DNA of 64,000 bases from Salinithrix halophila. Lineage in GTDB: Bacteria; Bacillota; Bacilli; Thermoactinomycetales; DSM-45169. The translations under genes and the position numbers were made by a program. The stretch covers positions 372,001 through 436,000 of the forward strand of contig NZ_JBHSAP010000007.1 in NCBI RefSeq assembly GCF_042650125.1, in the 5' to 3' direction. The notes beneath the pieces were generated by a model. It was not told where the DNA came from and searched no databases. It worked only from the letters and a program-made list of their open reading frames with translations. This document shows positions 60,351-64,000 of this stretch, one piece after another. Numbering within the stretch: position 1 is the first letter of the stretch; each line of letters begins with the position of its first letter.

Positions 60351-60860
60351 CTATTGAACCCGGCGCATCCAAAAGCCGCCGATAAAAGTTTTCGGTTCAC
60401 TGGAGACCACAAAGGCCTGGCTGTCGACTTGTTTCACTTTGTCCACCAATTCCTTTTGGCGCTTCCTCTTGGTCAGGACCATCAGAACCAGCCGTTCCCC
60501 GCTAAGGCCCTCTCCGACCCAGGAAGTAACACCGAATCCGGCGTTTCTTAGTTGCTGCGGCATGTCTGTATCCTCTTTGCGAGTAATCACCTGAACCGTC
60601 ACGTAACCCATCGCCATTTTCTCCTCGATCAAGGAACCAGTATAGACCCCTAAGGCGAACCCGAAACAATAGACGACCAGGTTGTACCAGACATCGATAT
60701 TCTCCAAAACCGTGGCCAGACCCAGCATATAAATAAAGACTTCACCGAAACTAACCACCGAAGCCAGCTTTGCATTGCCTTTCATCATCACGATCAACCG
60801 GATAGTGGAGATGGTGACATAGGCGATTTGCACAAACAAGATAAAGAGAACGACACCCAC
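60351..60860 (-). CDS. DUF2179 (YebE/UPF0316-like) membrane protein
   Basis: The 169-residue protein has three N-terminal membrane segments (GVVLFILFVQIAYVTISTIR, FGEVFIYMLGLATVLENIDV, VVYCFGFALGVYTGSLIEEK). A soluble DUF2179 domain follows (YVTVQVITRKEDTDMPQQLR, TKRKRQKELVDKVKQVDSQA). The GTG start at 60860 is chosen by GGGGGAGG nine bases upstream and by the position of the first membrane helix. Function unknown. Confidence 0.8.
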   Translation of the reverse strand: MGVVLFILFVQIAYVTISTIRLIVMMKGNAKLASVVSFGEVFIYMLGLATVLENIDVWYNLVVYCFGFALGVYTGSLIEEKMAMGYVTVQVITRKEDTDMPQQLRNAGFGVTSWVGEGLSGERLVLMVLTKRKRQKELVDKVKQVDSQAFVVSSEPKTFIGGFWMRRVQ

Positions 60861-60982
60861 TGCATTCAGCCTCCCCCGCTTGGCCAAGCCGATCTTTTCC
60901 CTACACGATTGTATGAGAAAGCCAATTCTCACCACATCATACAACACAGAAGATTGGGATGGGAAGTCTGATTTTTATCAGT

Positions 60983-61007
60983 AAAAAAGGCGCCTTTCAC
61001 GGGCGCC
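60983..61007 (-). terminator. Terminator of the duplicated-motif protein gene
   Basis: GGCGCC/GGCGCC with a 7-base loop followed by TTTTTTACTG on the minus strand. Confidence 0.75.
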
Positions 61008-61026
61008 GCACCTTTCAATCCCCTTT

Positions 61027-61314
61027 TCAATCCTCTTCTTTTCGAGGTGTGTCACTTTCTTCGATCCGCCCAGTACCCTCACCGACACGACCGCCACCCA
61101 GCCCTTCGTTTACCATCCGGTCGATTTCCATGTCGTACCGACCCAGGCCCCCGTTTTCGATATCTTTCGCCATCACCTGCTCTTTACGCCATTTTTGTTC
61201 AAGCTCTTCCTGATTATCAATTTGTCCAGTTGCACTGCCAGTGCGACCGCCACCCAGCCCTTCGTCCACCATGCGGTCAATCTCCTTGCGTTCCCGTTTT
61301 TTGTTCGGGCTCAT
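61027..61314 (-). CDS. Acidic protein with duplicated EIDRMV(N/D)EGLGGG motif
   Basis: The 95-residue product has two copies of one ~22-residue unit: EIDRMVDEGLGGGRTGSATG (about 9-28) and EIDRMVNEGLGGGRVGEGTG (about 61-80). A charged helix (QEELEQKWRKEQVMAKDIEN) lies between them. I recall single copies of EIDRMVNEGLGGG in short Bacillaceae proteins of unknown role; the tandem form is notable. The start at 61314 has GGAGG upstream. It is monocistronic. Confidence 0.7.
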   Translation of the reverse strand: MSPNKKRERKEIDRMVDEGLGGGRTGSATGQIDNQEELEQKWRKEQVMAKDIENGGLGRYDMEIDRMVNEGLGGGRVGEGTGRIEESDTPRKEED

Positions 61315-61575
61315 CATCAACACCTCCGAGAATAGTCTCACCGCCGGAGCCAATCCCATCCCTCTCAGATCCCTTATTGTTGTTAAAGGGTTTCCACACC
61401 TCCGCTGAATTTAAACATGGTCCCAAAGTCCCCATGGAAAATAAAAAACCGCCCCCTTACGGTGAAGTACCGCAGGAGACGGTATAGATTATCGACTAAA
61501 TCAACGGTCGCTTACCGATAAAAATCTATCGCCTAAACCGCAACTTTTTCGTTTTTCACGCCGTCCAATTAAACG

Positions 61576-61932
61576 TCAACATTTCTCCGGGGTGCCTTCT
61601 TCATCGGCGGTGCGGAACGAGGTGCCGCAGCCGCAGGTGGCGATCGCGTTAGGGTTGTGGATGGTAAAACCGCCGCCCATCATCGATTCTTTGTAGTCAA
61701 TCTGAAGACCGCGAATCAGCTTTTCACTGTCCTTGTCCACCAATACGCGGATCCCCTGGATGGTTAGTTCTTGGTCTTGGTCGGTTTTATTTTCATCAAA
61801 TCCCATGCCGTAGGTAAACCCGCTGCACCCGCCGCCCTGGACGCCAACACGGAGGTACAGGTTTTCCGGGCTTTCTTCTTCCTTCAGCATCTCCCGGATC
61901 TTATGGCCGGCTTGTTCAGAAAGCTCGATCAT
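61576..61932 (-). CDS. erpA: Iron-sulfur carrier, HesB/IscA/ErpA type (YutM-like)
   Basis: The 118-residue A-type carrier has the three conserved cysteines, in QGGGCSGFTYGM and near the end in ATCGCGTSF. It delivers Fe-S clusters to apoproteins. It has the promoter at 61992-62020. The yutM position next to yumC and before yuzB agrees with Bacillus gene order. Confidence 0.92.
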   Translation of the reverse strand: MIELSEQAGHKIREMLKEEESPENLYLRVGVQGGGCSGFTYGMGFDENKTDQDQELTIQGIRVLVDKDSEKLIRGLQIDYKESMMGGGFTIHNPNAIATCGCGTSFRTADEEGTPEKC

Positions 61933-61991
61933 ACAGGATTCCTCCTTTTTCAGGGTGAGCTTACGATCCCGATTGCATCCCTCTCCATTAA

Positions 61992-62020
61992 ATTATACAG
62001 AGAAGAGAATCACGGCACAA
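61992..62020 (-). promoter_or_regulatory. Sigma-A-type promoter of the erpA-like gene
   Basis: Minus-strand TTGTGC (62020-62015), 17 bp, TATAAT (61997-61992). Confidence 0.78.
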
Positions 62021-62054
62021 CCAACGCCCACTAATCCTAGCTTCGATCTCCCTT

Positions 62055-62279
62055 TCATGCACGACCGACAGCTACTTCGCGGATCCTGGATGTATAACGG
62101 CGGATGATATAGACCCCCTGGCTCTCCAGGGATTCCGACTCGTTCCATTGATTGAGCAACTCGTCCAACTGTTGACTGATCTTCACCACAGCAGGATGGG
62201 TAAAACCCAATTCTCTCGCCATTTGTTCCATCCGTGCACGAGTGATTTCTATCTCTCTTTCCAGCCAATACTGGCCCAT
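62055..62279 (-). CDS. Spo0E-family aspartyl-phosphate phosphatase
   Basis: The 74-residue helical protein carries the Spo0E-like pattern: a first helix IEITRARMEQMARELGF, then VVKISQQLDELLNQWNE with the SQxLD signature. Such phosphatases dephosphorylate Spo0A~P and delay sporulation. The start at 62279 follows AGGGGGG at eight bases. A longer frame (to 62396) is also possible because GAGGT precedes its ATG. The C-terminal tail (YIIRRYTSRIREVAVGRA) is longer and more basic than usual. Confidence 0.7.
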   Translation of the reverse strand: MGQYWLEREIEITRARMEQMARELGFTHPAVVKISQQLDELLNQWNESESLESQGVYIIRRYTSRIREVAVGRA

Positions 62280-62598
62280 AATGAAAGCCCCCCTGATACT
62301 CGTATCCAGTCTTTGATCATAATGGTTAAATTCCATAATACCCAAAATTAGTTGTTGATGAAACTCTTTCCCATCAACAGGAAAATGATTTGTCATATTC
62401 TTACCTCAAACGTGCAGGATATATGGACATTTTGGCGCATCGAGTAGACATTCGCCGTACGAACGTCCGTTTCCTTTTTTCTTCCGCCTTTTTTCACCCA
62501 ATTTTACCAATTTATTTTTTATCAGGGTTCGGAATCTTGCCCAGTGTTTGATGAACTGTCAAAATAAGATCGTAGACTATGCCGAGAGGATGATTCAA
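62280..62598. other. Divergent intergenic region
   Basis: No gene is seen apart from the possible longer start of the Spo0E-like gene. The stretch is T-rich near 62470-62520 and should hold the promoter of the M29 gene. Confidence 0.4.
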
Positions 62599-63666
62599 TT
62601 GCCCGATCCGCGTATCCAACAGATGGCAGAAACTCTAGTGGACCATTCCGTCGGAGTAAAAAAAGGGGACGAGGTGATCATTCGCTCCACTTCCCTGGCC
62701 CGCCCCCTCCTGGAGGAAATATACCGCCTCATTGTCCGCCGAGGTGGCCACCCCCACCTATTGCTAGGGAACGATTTTACCCGCATATTCTTCGAAGAGG
62801 CGGATGACGAACAGTTGGAGAGCGTTCCCGATATCACGCGATACATATTGGAACGGGCGGATGCCAACATCTACATTGATGCCCCTGTCAACAGGCGGGA
62901 GATGACAGGAATCGACCCTGTCAAGCTCCAGAAGCGCAACAAGGTAATGATGCCTCTCAATGAGCGATTTATGAAAGGTGAAGCCCGCTGGGTCGTTTCC
63001 CTCTTTCCCACACCCGCCCTCGCTCAAGATGCGGACCTGCCCTTATCGGCCTACGAAGATTTTGTCTACGAAGCCGTCAACATCGATTGGAACGCATTAA
63101 AGAAGACAATGGAGGCAGCCACCGCCCGTTTCGACGAAGCCAAGGAAGTACGTATCCTCAGCGAAGGGACCGACATCACTCTCAGCATCGAAGGCCGTAA
63201 AGGAGTGATTGACGGCGGGGAGAACAACATGCCCGGCGGCGAATTCTTTTACGCCCCGCTGGAACAGAAAACAGAGGGAATCATCACCTATGAATGGCCA
63301 GCGGTCATCGCTGGTCAGGAAGTTTCCGGCATCCGGCTTACCTTCCAGGAAGGAAAGGTAGTGGAAGCCCGGGCGGATAAAGGGGAGGATTACCTCCGAA
63401 AAGCTCTCGATACGGATGAAGGGGCCCGTTACCTCGGTGAATTGGGTATCGGGTGCAACTTCGGCATCCAACAACACACGAAGAATATCCTTTTCGACGA
63501 GAAAATCGGCGGCAGCGTTCACCTTGCTCTGGGCCGGGCTTATGAAGAATGCGGAGGTACCAACCAATCCGCCATTCACTGGGACATGGTAAAAGACCTT
63601 CGCAAGGGGGGAGAAATTCACCTCGACGGAAAACCGGTGCAGAAAAACGGACAATGGTTATTCTAA
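62599..63666 (+). CDS. Aminopeptidase, family M29 (AmpS/AmpT-like)
   Basis: The 355-residue product matches M29 metallo-aminopeptidases, cytosolic two-metal enzymes. Visible family parts are LVDHSVGVKKGDEVIIRSTS, PGGEFFYAPLEQKTEGIITY, ECGGTNQSAIHWDMVKDLRK (the HxD metal ligands) and a Glu in EWPAVIAG. The TTG start at 62599 has GAGAGG nine bases upstream; an ATG nine bases earlier overlaps that site. Confidence 0.9.
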   Translation: MPDPRIQQMAETLVDHSVGVKKGDEVIIRSTSLARPLLEEIYRLIVRRGGHPHLLLGNDFTRIFFEEADDEQLESVPDITRYILERADANIYIDAPVNRREMTGIDPVKLQKRNKVMMPLNERFMKGEARWVVSLFPTPALAQDADLPLSAYEDFVYEAVNIDWNALKKTMEAATARFDEAKEVRILSEGTDITLSIEGRKGVIDGGENNMPGGEFFYAPLEQKTEGIITYEWPAVIAGQEVSGIRLTFQEGKVVEARADKGEDYLRKALDTDEGARYLGELGIGCNFGIQQHTKNILFDEKIGGSVHLALGRAYEECGGTNQSAIHWDMVKDLRKGGEIHLDGKPVQKNGQWLF

Positions 63667-63672
63667 AACGGA

Positions 63673-63698
63673 AGGGGTGCCCAAAAGGGCACCCCTAT
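63673..63698. terminator. Terminator between convergent genes
   Basis: AGGGGTGCCC/GGGCACCCCT with a 4-base loop between the M29 and yuzB-like genes. Confidence 0.8.
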
Positions 63699-63717
63699 CT
63701 ATCGCAACCGTCCCTTA

Positions 63718-63978
63718 TTAAAGCAGATCGAACAGCTCCTCCATCTTCCGTTTATGGTCTTCGATCGCTTGTTGGATGTTTTCTCTGAGCTTAGCCGCCG
63801 TTTCACCAGTAACGATCTCCCCGTTGACCATGGCATAGGGCGATGCGGCACAGATTTCACAGTTACCCAGGCAGCTGGTCTCCAGTACCTCCACTTCAGG
63901 GTCCTGAGCCAGCTCATCACGAATTTCCTCGACATCCGGTGTTAGACGGTTAAGGCAAAATTCCACCATCGGTTGCAT
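63718..63978 (-). CDS. yuzB: YuzB-like (DUF1450) protein
   Basis: The 86-residue product begins MQPMVEFCLNRLTPDVEEIR and contains SCLGNCEICAASPYAMVNGE (C-x4-C-x2-C, thioredoxin/ferredoxin-like thiol cluster) and ETAAKLRENIQQAI. This matches the DUF1450 proteins, probably metal- or redox-binding. AGGAG lies nine bases before the ATG. Confidence 0.88.
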   Translation of the reverse strand: MQPMVEFCLNRLTPDVEEIRDELAQDPEVEVLETSCLGNCEICAASPYAMVNGEIVTGETAAKLRENIQQAIEDHKRKMEELFDLL

Positions 63979-64000
63979 CGTCGTTCACTCCTGCTCTGTC

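Noticed and set aside
1..64000. CRISPR arrays and rRNA genes
   Set aside because: No regularly spaced direct repeats and no rRNA-like sequence were seen.

Overview
The window looks like a chromosomal segment of a Gram-positive, spore-forming member of the Bacillales. Coding strands carry strong AGGAGG-type ribosome sites and frequent TTG/GTG starts, and promoters are sigma-A-like (TTGxxx, 17-18 bp, TATAAT). Spore-associated genes are present (YheC/YheD-type ATP-grasp protein, Spo0E-type phosphatase). The right end preserves the neighbourhood known from Bacillus as yuiD-yuiB-yuiA-yumB-yumC-yutM-yuzB. Medium GC and overall gene content suggest a Thermoactinomycetaceae-like organism; this placement is inference.

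Layout. 1-7.4 kb: end of an unknown gene, an IS200/IS605 right end with omega-RNA-like sequence but no transposase, then housekeeping genes (OsmC, alanine/Na+ symporter, M32 carboxypeptidase, DoxX, DUF255 thioredoxin-domain protein). 7.4-17.5 kb: an accessory, decayed region. It holds two copies of a ~290-bp cassette resembling a type I toxin/antisense RNA locus, a degenerate IS5-type transposase joined to a fragment of a cysteine dioxygenase gene, a degenerate tRNA with CAT anticodon, a chimeric AbrB/PIN/EamA relic, an intact oxidoreductase-MFS pair, and a HipA-like/YheC-D pair. 17.5-29 kb: rifampicin phosphotransferase/PEP-synthase-like protein, alpha carbonic anhydrase, a MarR operon, an operon of cysteine dioxygenase + cupin-methyltransferase + EamA exporter, a SulP transporter, and a Rok-like DNA-binding protein. 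29-34 kb: a phosphoesterase-PadR-VanZ gene set facing a large lipoprotein glycosidase gene; both promoters carry the same palindrome. 34-48 kb: secreted M1 peptidase, small secreted protein, P450 with TetR regulator, secreted nuclease/phosphatase, and a TPR quorum-sensing regulator followed by a short secreted propeptide gene, then DUF2157/GDYXXLXY membrane proteins. 48-64 kb: glycogen-debranching-type enzyme, cytochrome oxidase subunit I, and the conserved yui/yum/yut block (YumB, YumC, chlorite-dismutase-family heme protein, ErpA-like Fe-S carrier, aminopeptidase M29, YuzB).

The most interesting points are: (1) an unannotated 49-residue exported propeptide overlapping the 3' end of an NprR-type receptor, a likely peptide quorum-sensing pair; (2) the duplicated candidate type I toxin-antitoxin cassette, one copy frameshifted; (3) a likely PadR regulon inferred from two matching operators; (4) a three-gene cysteine dioxygenase operon, with a partial copy of its first gene fused to an IS5 relic 16 kb away; (5) a candidate CcpA cre site between two tiny divergent genes, one carrying an in-frame amber codon. 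Identifications rest on remembered family motifs; no database search was run.
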